DNA from: Persicimonas caeni
GTDB lineage: Bacteria; Myxococcota_A; Bradymonadia; Bradymonadales; Bradymonadaceae
Assembly: GCF_006517175.1 (NCBI RefSeq)
Contig: NZ_CP041186.1
Location: 2,817,001-2,881,000 of the forward strand
Length of the DNA: 64,000 nt
Reading direction: 5' to 3'
The notes under the pieces: model-generated
Told to the model about the DNA's origin: nothing
Seen by the model: the letters and a program-made list of their open reading frames with translations, nothing else
Databases searched by the model: none
Program-made: the position numbers and the translations under genes
In this document: piece after piece, positions 17,327-26,095 of the stretch
Layout of the letters: every line of letters begins with the position of its first letter
How positions within the stretch are numbered: position 1 is the stretch's first letter

Positions 17327-17602
17327 TCACACACCACACAAAAAGGGGAATATTACCGCACTGGCGACATGCTTCGGCGCGCTCATCGCGCAGTGCACCC
17401 CGCTGGTACACATCGTCGCCTGCGCCCGCTCCTCGGCGCTCAAGTGCCGCGACGCCGAACTCGCCAGGGCGAGCTCCGGATGCGCGGTGACGTCACCGAC
17501 GACGAGCAGCGAGCCGAACGGGTCGTCGCCACGCTCTACGGCCTCGGAAGCGACTTCGATGCAACGGCGAAGGTGGTCTTGATCGGTCAATGTGATGGGC
17601 AT
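17327..17602 (-). pseudogene. Remnant of a nucleoside/tRNA-adenosine deaminase-family gene
   Basis: The frame from the ATG at 17602 reads MPITLTDQDHLRRCIEVASE, then VERGDDPFGSLLV, as in cytidine/guanine deaminase-family proteins. It continues with a shortened loop to the zinc/catalytic motif AHPELALA and to the region of the second motif (CTSGVHCAMSA, where functional members have Pro-Cys-x-Met-Cys). The segment normally between these parts is deleted, the second zinc Cys is Ser, and the protein stops at about 92 residues instead of about 150. A functional enzyme is therefore unlikely. Confidence 0.7.
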
Positions 17603-17722
17603 GGCGTGCATCCTGATTGGAGTACTTCGAGTATTGCTCCGAGTCAGTGCTTTCTGCGCTGGGTGCCAAAGCTTATACTCTTCAATGTCCGCACAGAAAC
17701 GCCTCTACTAACACCGCAACCC

Positions 17723-18433
17723 ATGAAGTCAGGAATCATCCTCATTGCCGCCGCCGCAGCCACGCTGGCCTGCGCCTGCACCACCGTCGAAACCGCCACC
17801 GTCGACTACCGCGAAGGCGGCAAGATGGCCGTCTACGACTTCGCCATCGACGACGGCCACACCCTTCACGGCCCGTATCGATACTGGTCGGCCGAAGGCC
17901 AACTGCTCACCGACGGCCACTACGAAGACGGCTTGCGCCACGGCGCCTGGACCGAGTGGTACCAGAACGGCCAGAAGCGCTTCGAGGGCCGCTACGCCCA
18001 CGGCGAGCGCGTCGGCAAATTCACCCACTGGCGCTCCGACGGCCAGCGCACGCAGGTGGTCGACTATCGGGACGGCAAGTCTGCCCCCGTCGAACTCTAC
18101 ACCTACGTTCGCGACACAAGTTCGGATGGCGGTGCCGGGAAAATCAGCGACGACGCGCTGACAAAGGCCATCCGCAGCTTCATAAACCGCATCCAGAGCT
18201 GCTACGAGAAGAGCGGACTGCGCTACGACCAGAGCATCGGCGGCAAGATCGCCTTCACGATCACCGTCGACGTCACCGGTCACGCTACCGAGGTCGTACA
18301 TAAATCGTGGCTCGACCACCAACCCACCGAAACGTGTATGGTGGACGTGTTCTATCACGCCACCTACCCCAAGCCCCGGGGCGGCGAGGTCACATTCACG
18401 AAGACGTTCGTGTTAGAGGGCCGTGCGGACTGA
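17723..18433 (+). CDS. Lipoprotein with MORN repeats and AgmX/PglI-type C-terminus
   Basis: A 236-aa protein. The ATG at 17723 starts a lipoprotein signal (MKSGIILIAAAAATLACAC). Residues 45-115 hold MORN-variant repeats (GPYRYWSAEGQL, GAWTEWYQNGQKRFEGRY, GKFTHWRSDGQ). The C-terminal part follows the AgmX/PglI pattern (FINRIQSCYEKSGLRYD, GGKIAFTITVDVTGHATEV, CMVDVFYHATYPKPRGGEV). It is probably a periplasmic, lipid-anchored protein. It resembles the 11849 gene in its C-terminal domain only. Confidence 0.85.
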   Translation: MKSGIILIAAAAATLACACTTVETATVDYREGGKMAVYDFAIDDGHTLHGPYRYWSAEGQLLTDGHYEDGLRHGAWTEWYQNGQKRFEGRYAHGERVGKFTHWRSDGQRTQVVDYRDGKSAPVELYTYVRDTSSDGGAGKISDDALTKAIRSFINRIQSCYEKSGLRYDQSIGGKIAFTITVDVTGHATEVVHKSWLDHQPTETCMVDVFYHATYPKPRGGEVTFTKTFVLEGRAD

Positions 18434-18493
18434 GTTCGCGCTGCGGAAAACATAAAACGTATGCTCCGAAAACTCTCCCCAGCGCCCCGCCCC

Positions 18494-19048
18494 ATGACAC
18501 CTCCCAACCACCTCCTCATCATCGGCGGCACCGGCATGCTCGCCGCCGCCAGCAAACACCTCGTCGAACTCGCCCACCGGGCGACCCTGGTCGCCCGCGG
18601 CCGCGACGGCCTCGAGCGCATCGCCCAGAGCGGCGAGGCTCGCACACTCGCGGTCGACTACCACCACACCGACACGCTTATCAACGAGCTGCGCGCTGCG
18701 CGCCGGGAGCACGGCCCGTTCGACCTTGTATTGCTGTGGATACACTCGACCGCCGAGCCCACCTTCGACGCGGTTGTCGATTTGCTCGGCGAGCAGGTCG
18801 AGGCGTGTCGGGTTTTCGACGTGCGCGGCTCGGCGAGCACCGATCCGACGAGTGAGGTCGACCGGCGACGTGAGTATGCCAACGAGCGCGTCGATTATCG
18901 ACGCGTGGTGTTGGGGTACGTGCACGAGCAGGGCGTGTCGCGTTGGCTGACCCACGACGAGATCTGTACGGGGGTGCTGCAGGCGATTGCAAACGGAGCT
19001 GAGGAGTGGGTGGTCGGCAAGGTGCGGCCGAGGGGGGCGCGGCCGTGA
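18494..19048 (+). CDS. Short-chain dehydrogenase-like Rossmann protein
   Basis: A 184-aa cytoplasmic protein. The ATG at 18494 begins a NAD(P)-binding fold with GGTGMLAAAS near the N-terminus, followed by ATLVARGRDGLERI. It is shorter than classical short-chain dehydrogenases (about 250 aa) but fits a compact family of about 180 aa. That family ends in the pattern seen here: YRRVVLGYVHEQGVSRWLTH, DEICTGVLQAI and a short tail with KVRP. An earlier start at 18461 is possible. The substrate is unknown. A degraded homologue of its 3' end is found at 40535-40665. Confidence 0.8.
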   Translation: MTPPNHLLIIGGTGMLAAASKHLVELAHRATLVARGRDGLERIAQSGEARTLAVDYHHTDTLINELRAARREHGPFDLVLLWIHSTAEPTFDAVVDLLGEQVEACRVFDVRGSASTDPTSEVDRRREYANERVDYRRVVLGYVHEQGVSRWLTHDEICTGVLQAIANGAEEWVVGKVRPRGARP

Positions 19049-19052
19049 GCTG

Positions 19053-19349
19053 CTACACCGAACTCACTACCAACAGAAAGATGACCGTCGTCGCCGCCAT
19101 CCAGGCGACCATCACCGACAAAGCGTTGAGCGAGCACACCTCGACCCGAAGGGGCAGGATGATTTGCAGCCACGGAACATCGACATGCGCGTACCACAGT
19201 CGATGAACAGCCCACGCGACTGCGCAAAGCACGATCACGCCCACGACCAACCGCGCCGACGAACGCCCCATCTGGGCCGTAAGGCTCGCTTTGCGTACCT
19301 GCCGCACAGCGTCGGGCTCGCGCCAGTCGATTCGCAGTTCACTGCCCAT
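19053..19349 (-). CDS. Small two-TM membrane protein
   Basis: A 98-aa protein read from the ATG at 19349 (GTG at 19358 is possible). Neither start has a clear ribosome site. It has two strongly hydrophobic segments (LVVGVIVLCAVAWAVHRLWY and LSVMVAWMAATTVIFLLVV) separated by a short polar loop, so it is predicted to lie in the inner membrane. Its stop lies 5 bp from that of the oxidoreductase gene, tail to tail. Unknown family. Confidence 0.5.
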   Translation of the reverse strand: MGSELRIDWREPDAVRQVRKASLTAQMGRSSARLVVGVIVLCAVAWAVHRLWYAHVDVPWLQIILPLRVEVCSLNALSVMVAWMAATTVIFLLVVSSV

Positions 19350-19379
19350 GACGGCCACTTTGGAGAGGATACGAGGTTG

Positions 19380-19913
19380 GGTCGTTATACCGCGGGCCGA
19401 GTTGCACCGCCACCGTCTCTAAATCCGAATGAGGCGAGGCGTGTATTCACGAAGCGCCATCCAACTCGAGTTCCACGGTTGAGCCCCGCCTGTTCCTGCA
19501 ATTCTGACGCAGACATTTGTAGCACATGTAACTCTTTCGAGCGTGAGCACTTGATTCCGTAACATGCGGACTTCAGTGGCCAACTGGCGACAAGCGCCTC
19601 TTAAACCTCCCTGTTCTTCTCACGCACCCAAGAAGCACAACCCAATAATTGCCAACTTTTGTTGTTGCGCACGCAACAATCACGCAGTAAGGTGCGGCCT
19701 ATAACTTTCTAGCTAGAGGGAGCAGAAGACACACCGCGAGCAACGGGTTCATGGCGCTATTCTCCCCACCTGCCCCGTTGCACTACAAGCTGTGTATTCT
19801 CCGCTGAAGCCGGATATGTGAGCGCATAATTGGAGCGTTACTCCGCCGCATTTGTCGCTCACCCGAGGTTGGTTCGCTGCTTTTGATAGCGTCCCCTTAG
19901 ATTAAGATGTGGC
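19380..19913. other. Gene-free region upstream of the giant-protein operon
   Basis: About 530 bp of lower GC content without a credible open frame. It contains the 18-bp palindrome at 19662-19679 and presumably the promoter of the operon starting at 19932. I could not identify -35/-10 boxes with confidence. Confidence 0.5.
19662..19679. promoter_or_regulatory. Perfect 18-bp palindrome, candidate operator
   Basis: TTGTTGCG-CA-CGCAACAA is a perfect dyad with 8-bp arms, about 250 bp upstream of the operon start. A related half-site (CAACTTTGTTGTCGCACACG) precedes the 16025 gene. It may be a regulator binding site. Confidence 0.4.
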
Positions 19914-19931
19914 GTGTACCTGAAAGACGCG

Positions 19932-22900
19932 ATGCTCGTGGAAATTCGAAAGCTGTTTCAATGCATCATCGCCTTAGTCCTCTCCGCGGCGGCGGTTTCA
20001 CTGCCCCGTAATGCCGCTGCCGATTGTGAGCTTGCCGAGCAAGCGGAAGCAGTGTCGGAGTCGACCATCAATTCGTTAAGCCCGGTGCAGCTTTATGACC
20101 TCAAGCACCTAGCAACGAGCTTGGACCGGGCCTCGCGCTTGTACCAACAGGACAGTAACCCCGGACAGCTCGAAACTCCCTTCAAATCGACCGCTTTGGC
20201 GGAATTTCGCCGCGATCTGAAGCGTGTCGTCACTCTCCAAACGCAAACGAGGACGAAAGCAGTCCACGCTCTACGGCAGGGGAACGCGTCCGTATTTTTC
20301 GAGGTGATCGACAAGGATGGGCTCGACGTCGACGTGGCTCCAACCGACGAGAACGGCCGTCCACATGTTGAAGTGAATCAACTGGCCGTCGAGCAAGCCT
20401 TCGTCATCTCCACTATCGGGCCGTATTTACCCGCTGACTTCGAGCATCGCGCGGACCTCGAAGCCCTCGTCGACGAGATGATCACCGCTTGGATGGACGC
20501 GTCGATCACGCTTGCCAAGCTCGAACTGCTCGCCCGCAGTCCGGCAGTGGTCGGACAGGTGTTCGAAATCGACCAAGGGTGCTTGCGACGCCAGCTCGAA
20601 CGCGCCGGTCGACCTCTGTCCCGCGAGACCGCCGACGAGGCCGAAGACCTGCTGCGCGCCCTCGCCGAACGGCGTAGACTGCGCGCCAAGTACCTCGAAG
20701 CACAAGCAGAACTCGTCGAGAACGGCGGGCGCTTGGTTCGCCGAGTGGAGACACTCTACCGAAACACGGTGGGAGCTCGCCTCGCGGCCATCAACGGGTT
20801 CTATGAAGCCCTCACGTCGACCAAGTACTACGACATCCCCGCCAGCGGCAGCCCTCGGCTGCGGTTGGAGATGCTCCCGATCGAGACTGGTGACTGGCAA
20901 GGAAAGCAAACTCGCGTGAGCGCGCGGGTGAGTCTCGTCACACAGAACACGAGCCAAGTGACCTACGAGGGAGTCCAAGCGAACGGAACAGCCGGGTCGG
21001 GTAGCCCCCGCCTGGAGGCGACCCACCCCCTCGGACTGGTCGTTCACGAGGTCGCCTTTTCGTGCGCCGAGGGCACATCCAAGAGTTGTACGCTCAAACT
21101 AGATCGCTTGCCAAAGCTCGGCTTTCGGCCCCGATTCGAGCGCAACCCGGCTCAGCTTCGCCGGTTGGCGGCGGCTCTGGGGCTGCCGCCCCAGTTGGGA
21201 GTGTCCATCGCCGGAGTGGACATCACCGAGCAAATTCACGGCTCGCAACTAACCTGGAAGGCCCATGCCAAGGTGCGCATCCCGCGCCTGAGCGGAGAAG
21301 CCGAGGAGTTGACCTTGGTACTCTTCGAGCACGGTGAGTTGCAGCCACTCGAGCAGGTTCGAAGCGCCATCCAACGCCGCGTTCGTAAGGTTTTGCAGAC
21401 TGACTTTTGCTCCGATCTCGGGCGTCAAGTCCTCTCGAAGCAGATCGGCGTCCAGATCGGCGACTGTTCGGCGGTGCAGTTGACCCAACAGGGGCTGAAA
21501 GCTGTAGTCACCATTCGCTGGAAGCTGCCCGACTCATCACACACGGTCGAAGTTTCAGGAACGTTGCGGATCCGCAACAACGACGGAGAAATCCAGGCGG
21601 ATATCATCGAGGGAAGTATCGACGCCGATGCCCTCCGCACCGCTTTACGCGACGAACTCGAAGACCACGTCGCCGCCCTTGTCGCGGCACTACCGGCCGA
21701 GACCCTTGCCGAGATCAACCGACTGGTGGGCGTAGCGACCGCCGAGCATCGCGCGGCCCTGATCACCGACGCGCTTGCATTCGAGGCGTCCGGTCGCCTC
21801 ACGCCGCCCAGGGTGTGCGCCCAGGGCAAGCTGCGCGAGGCCGACATCGGATGGGGATTCTGCGTGACGCCCGAGGGCAAGGTCACCTGGAGCACGCTGC
21901 CCGATGTGGAAGCACTCCTCGCCGCCATCCGCCGCCTCTTCGACCCCGAAGCGCTGCTGGTGCGCTCCATCGCCCACCAGAGTTGCGCAGCACTCGAAGA
22001 TACCACCTTGTTCGGCGACAGCCTCGCCATCATCAGCGCGTCTTCGTCCGACTCCGCCAAAGAAGCGGGCACCCCAACTTGTCGGTTCACCGCAAAGGTG
22101 GCGAACACGCGCACCGCGCTCGACGGCACGCAGGTTCGAGGCGCGGTGAGTTGGACAGACGGTCGAGTGCGCTGGAAGACCCTGCGCCTCGAAGCACGCA
22201 ACCTCGAGGAATTCCTCGACAAGCTCGTCCGCGCACGCCTCGACCAGTTCCCCGCCAAGCTGCCATTCGAACTGCGCGACGTTCGCATCGACCGCGGTAT
22301 GCTGGCGTTTCACGTCTACATCGATGTCTCGGAGTTGGCCCAAGCGTTCAACGCCGGCGAGGTGCGCATCGATTTTGTAAACGGACAGATCGAGCACCAA
22401 GGCTCGTTGAGCGACCTCACCTTCAGCTTGCTCGCGGGGCAACTGCAAGCGGCGCTCAACCATCATCTGGGAGGCACCAGCCTCGAACTGGGCGATGTAC
22501 GCATCGAACTGGCAGCCGAACCCGTCTCTCTGAGCATCAACGCACGAGACGAGTTCACGCTCTCGGTGACCGGTGATGTCGACTTCGACGGCGTGTTGCG
22601 CGTGCCCGTCGAGCTCCAATTGCTGCCACACATCGAGATTGCCAACCGTGATCACTTGGTCCAGACCGTGCTTCGGCGCCTGCTCGTCGGCAACCTCGCA
22701 AACCTCGGGCTCGGTTTTCTGGCCGGAGCAGATCCACCGATCAAGGTAGTCGACATCACCCCCGCCCCCGACCTGCGCCACATCGAAATCGAGTTCGATC
22801 TCGAGTTTCCCGTGTGGAAATTCAAGGTCGACCTGGACGGCCTCATTTTGAGCACGGCCGGACTGGAGTTTCCCGCCGAAATCGGCGCGCGTATTCCGGG

Positions 22901-25900
22901 CTATATCCCCGCCGGGCCGTTTTATCTGGCGCGGCCTGGCTTCTCGTACAACCGATTGACCGACAAGTTCTCGATCCTGACCGACATCATCTTCTCGCCG
23001 GGCACCGAGCACATCGCCAAGATCGACGCGCGCCTGACCGCCGGCTACGAGGCGGTCGCCTTTGCCCTACGTGGCACGCTGCGCCTGCTGGGGGTCATCC
23101 CGCTGTATGAGGTACGCGGCGACGTCGATTTCGAAACGGGTCGCATGGAGTTGGTCAGCGAGTCGGTGGGCTTTATCCGCAAGTTGGTGCAGTCCGACTC
23201 CAAGCTCATTGTCGACGGCTACGAGCAGACGTTCAGCCAAACCACTTCGCTGGGGGTGCTCGGCCTTTCGCTGACCCAAACGGAACTGGTCGGCGCGATT
23301 CGCGAAGGCATGTTGAAAGCCATCGACGATGTCAACCTTCTGGTCGGCCACGCCAACCTGCGTGTTCACGCCAAGCTCGACTCTTTGCGCGAGTGGCTCG
23401 GCGCGGGCAAAATCGAGCTGATGTACGGGCTGAAAGGAGGAGGGTTGGAGCTCTCGGCGCACGCCGTGGTGCTAGAGCTCACCGCGTTCGGTGTTGACAT
23501 CACCATCCGCGTACCCACGCTCTCGGCGCTCACTCCAGCTGTGCTACTCGATGCAATCGACCAAATCTTCGACGTCGGCTCCCTCTGGGATGCAATCAAG
23601 AACTTCGACGGCGACATCGTCGTCGATCTCGTCGGCGGCGCCTCGGGCGACGGCGAAGTCTCGGCCCGGGTCGGCGAAGGCAATGCGACGGTCGAGGCCT
23701 CAGGTGTCACTCGCCACCCCCTCGTCGAGCGCGCTGAGGGCCAGACGAGCGAGTCGAACGAACAAGACTCGTCGGACTACGGGCAGCGTCCGGGACCAGG
23801 ACCGTCCCCTCAGCCTCGCCCCGTCGACGCGGACGACGAACCGCCCTCTCCGTTCGAAGACTCGGCGCCGGTTGCAGACGAGGGTGACGAAACCGATGAA
23901 ACCACTGAGGGGCAACCGGGCGAGGATCTCGGTTTTTCCAAAGAGGGAGTGCCTGTGGTGCTACGCGAGATCCCGGGCAACGACGGAGTCCATCTCTGTC
24001 AATCCGATAGCGAGTACTGTCGGTATTACTTGCCGCCCAAGGCCGCCCAAAGCCTCGGTGGAGCCGGGAGCCATGCACGCATTCTGGCCGACTTCGGCGT
24101 TTGGAGCCCCTTTCCGAACAATCGCATCTGTTTCGGGCAAACGTGCCTGCACTTCGAGCTCCCCGGTGCAGCCAACCCGGTGTACCGACGCTGGGCGCGT
24201 CCCCAAATAGATTCCCAGGGGCGACCCCATCCGGTGTTCCAGGAGCCCTTTGCGCGAGCCCTGGTCCTACTCAGCTCGAAAGCGTTGATCGTCCACCCGA
24301 CTCATCGACCGCTCGGCTACTACCCCAACGGAAAGTTCGAGTGGTTCCCCTCTGGAGTCGACAAGACGGCCGGCGACCTGACGCGGTCCGTCTTCGCCGC
24401 CAAGGTCGGCACGAGAACCCGGAGAAAAGGCGCTGCTCAGCGACGATGGAACAGCGAGGATTCCGCCCTGGCGGTGCTCGAGAACTGGGTGCGCGACCTC
24501 GAACTGACCGAGTGGCACCCGCGCCATCAAGTCATGCTCGAAGTCACCTGCGCGAGCCAACCGACCGGAGATGCCCTGTTGTTCCTGCGCGCCAAGCGGT
24601 CCCCCGAGACCATTCGCTACGCGATCAGGTCCGCTCAAGAATTCCGCCACATCGATACCGTCGAGCAAAAGTGCTTGAAGAAAGATGCACTTACCGACGG
24701 CTGCGGGCGTTCTCTGGTGCGGTTGTGGATGCAGACGTTTCAGTACTGCGGCGATGAGACACAACCCCTGCAGATGCGCGAAGAGATCCTCGAGGAGTCG
24801 CTCTCGAAGCCTCGCCGCTACACCATCGGAGATCTTGAGGGAGAGGAGGTCTTTGCTCGGTTCGACCACGATGAGGGCCGCAAGGCAGACGCAAGATTCC
24901 TCGAGATGGCCACTACCACCATCGACCTGCACTACGAAGGGATCTTCAACTCGACGATCCGCAACCCGGCTTCGCTTTATGACCATCTGGTCGCCAATGG
25001 GAGCATCGGCAATGCGGAGATCGACCTGATCAACCACTCGGTCAGGACAGTGTTGAAAGGACTTCCAGCGCCGCGATTCGGCCGCGTCGCCGCCTGTTCG
25101 GCCAAGGGCTCGGGCAGCGGGCCGTGCAAGTACAGCTACGCGCATTCACGCCCCGGGATCACACTGAGCAAATCAACCCCGCAGGACTCCCAGACGGGCA
25201 CACACCGCACCTACCGAGTCAAAGAGGGCCACGTCGAGTACGACTTGGAAGTCGACTCCACGACCTTCCGCCTCTTTGGCGGCCAACGTCTCGAGGACGC
25301 CCAGGGGAATATCAACGACCGGATGGACCACACGAGGCTCTCCGGGCCAACGCGCTTCGAGGCAATCTTACGGTTCATGTTTTCGGAGCGACAGCGTTCC
25401 GCCCACTTCCCTCAACTGCTCTGGGTCGGCCCCGACAACAGTGTGTACTTCACGACGAACCCTCGCAGCACCGACAAAGGCCAGACGCCCGCGATGCTCC
25501 ACATCTTCCAGCCCGGAGAGAGTACTCCGCGACGCGTCGAGTTGGTGGCCCCCTTCCCCGGTCATATCTTGCCTGGGAGCGCAACTCCACCAACAAGCGA
25601 ATCGACCTCCACTAAGTCACTCCAACCACTCTGGACGCGCGACAGTGTCCCGAAAGCACTGCGTCGGGTCCACGGCAAGCTCGTAAGAGGGCTGTCGACC
25701 GACAGCGAACTGCCTCGCCTGAGCTTGGCATCCATGGGCGCTGAAGAGCCCACCGCTTGGCTGCGCCAAAACAACCAGATGATGTTCGTGCCTCCCGAAG
25801 GCACGATCGTGACCACCAAGCTGGCACTGTTGGAGAAGAATTGGGCCACCGCCGCCAAGTGCGGCCTCTTCAAGCCCGAGCTCCTGCGCCGCTACCGCGC

Positions 25901-26090
25901 GCGACTCGACGCACGGCCCCAGAAGTACAAAGACACGCCTACCAGCCGCTGGACGGACGCGGCGATCCCGCTGCTCATCGAGCTTGTCTCGTTGAGTCGC
26001 TGGCGAGACTCGATGCAAGTCCACCCGTCGTTCCTTCTCGCCGAACACCACCGCCAGAACCTTGTCTGTATCGGCAACGGAGATAACTAG
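19932..26090 (+). CDS. Giant exported protein, first gene of a TolQ/MotA-like motor operon
   Basis: A 2052-aa protein. The preferred ATG at 19932 gives a signal peptide (CIIALVLSAAAVSLPRNAAA, cleaved near residue 30); a GTG at 19914 is an alternative. Residues 30-1260 are beta-strand-rich with recurring helical modules (such as ALRTALRDELEDHVAALVAA and RALLVGNL-type segments). This pattern could be a repeated lipid-binding or AsmA/TULIP-like fold, but I cannot assign it. A Ser/Pro/Glu-rich linker (about 1266-1330) leads to a C-terminal domain of about 720 aa with paired Cys (CQSDSEYC, CFGQTC), which suits an oxidising compartment. There is no lipobox or sortase/T9SS tail. It is followed after 5 bp by the channel-subunit gene, so the products probably work together in the envelope. 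Confidence 0.85.
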   Translation: MLVEIRKLFQCIIALVLSAAAVSLPRNAAADCELAEQAEAVSESTINSLSPVQLYDLKHLATSLDRASRLYQQDSNPGQLETPFKSTALAEFRRDLKRVVTLQTQTRTKAVHALRQGNASVFFEVIDKDGLDVDVAPTDENGRPHVEVNQLAVEQAFVISTIGPYLPADFEHRADLEALVDEMITAWMDASITLAKLELLARSPAVVGQVFEIDQGCLRRQLERAGRPLSRETADEAEDLLRALAERRRLRAKYLEAQAELVENGGRLVRRVETLYRNTVGARLAAINGFYEALTSTKYYDIPASGSPRLRLEMLPIETGDWQGKQTRVSARVSLVTQNTSQVTYEGVQANGTAGSGSPRLEATHPLGLVVHEVAFSCAEGTSKSCTLKLDRLPKLGFRPRFERNPAQLRRLAAALGLPPQLGVSIAGVDITEQIHGSQLTWKAHAKVRIPRLSGEAEELTLVLFEHGELQPLEQVRSAIQRRVRKVLQTDFCSDLGRQVLSKQIGVQIGDCSAVQLTQQGLKAVVTIRWKLPDSSHTVEVSGTLRIRNNDGEIQADIIEGSIDADALRTALRDELEDHVAALVAALPAETLAEINRLVGVATAEHRAALITDALAFEASGRLTPPRVCAQGKLREADIGWGFCVTPEGKVTWSTLPDVEALLAAIRRLFDPEALLVRSIAHQSCAALEDTTLFGDSLAIISASSSDSAKEAGTPTCRFTAKVANTRTALDGTQVRGAVSWTDGRVRWKTLRLEARNLEEFLDKLVRARLDQFPAKLPFELRDVRIDRGMLAFHVYIDVSELAQAFNAGEVRIDFVNGQIEHQGSLSDLTFSLLAGQLQAALNHHLGGTSLELGDVRIELAAEPVSLSINARDEFTLSVTGDVDFDGVLRVPVELQLLPHIEIANRDHLVQTVLRRLLVGNLANLGLGFLAGADPPIKVVDITPAPDLRHIEIEFDLEFPVWKFKVDLDGLILSTAGLEFPAEIGARIPGYIPAGPFYLARPGFSYNRLTDKFSILTDIIFSPGTEHIAKIDARLTAGYEAVAFALRGTLRLLGVIPLYEVRGDVDFETGRMELVSESVGFIRKLVQSDSKLIVDGYEQTFSQTTSLGVLGLSLTQTELVGAIREGMLKAIDDVNLLVGHANLRVHAKLDSLREWLGAGKIELMYGLKGGGLELSAHAVVLELTAFGVDITIRVPTLSALTPAVLLDAIDQIFDVGSLWDAIKNFDGDIVVDLVGGASGDGEVSARVGEGNATVEASGVTRHPLVERAEGQTSESNEQDSSDYGQRPGPGPSPQPRPVDADDEPPSPFEDSAPVADEGDETDETTEGQPGEDLGFSKEGVPVVLREIPGNDGVHLCQSDSEYCRYYLPPKAAQSLGGAGSHARILADFGVWSPFPNNRICFGQTCLHFELPGAANPVYRRWARPQIDSQGRPHPVFQEPFARALVLLSSKALIVHPTHRPLGYYPNGKFEWFPSGVDKTAGDLTRSVFAAKVGTRTRRKGAAQRRWNSEDSALAVLENWVRDLELTEWHPRHQVMLEVTCASQPTGDALLFLRAKRSPETIRYAIRSAQEFRHIDTVEQKCLKKDALTDGCGRSLVRLWMQTFQYCGDETQPLQMREEILEESLSKPRRYTIGDLEGEEVFARFDHDEGRKADARFLEMATTTIDLHYEGIFNSTIRNPASLYDHLVANGSIGNAEIDLINHSVRTVLKGLPAPRFGRVAACSAKGSGSGPCKYSYAHSRPGITLSKSTPQDSQTGTHRTYRVKEGHVEYDLEVDSTTFRLFGGQRLEDAQGNINDRMDHTRLSGPTRFEAILRFMFSERQRSAHFPQLLWVGPDNSVYFTTNPRSTDKGQTPAMLHIFQPGESTPRRVELVAPFPGHILPGSATPPTSESTSTKSLQPLWTRDSVPKALRRVHGKLVRGLSTDSELPRLSLASMGAEEPTAWLRQNNQMMFVPPEGTIVTTKLALLEKNWATAAKCGLFKPELLRRYRARLDARPQKYKDTPTSRWTDAAIPLLIELVSLSRWRDSMQVHPSFLLAEHHRQNLVCIGNGDN

Positions 26091-26095
26091 CAGTC

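Noticed and set aside
19006-19562. Plus-strand open frames after the oxidoreductase gene
   Set aside because: They overlap the oxidoreductase 3' end and the small membrane protein, with no start signal and a composition unlike the neighbouring genes.
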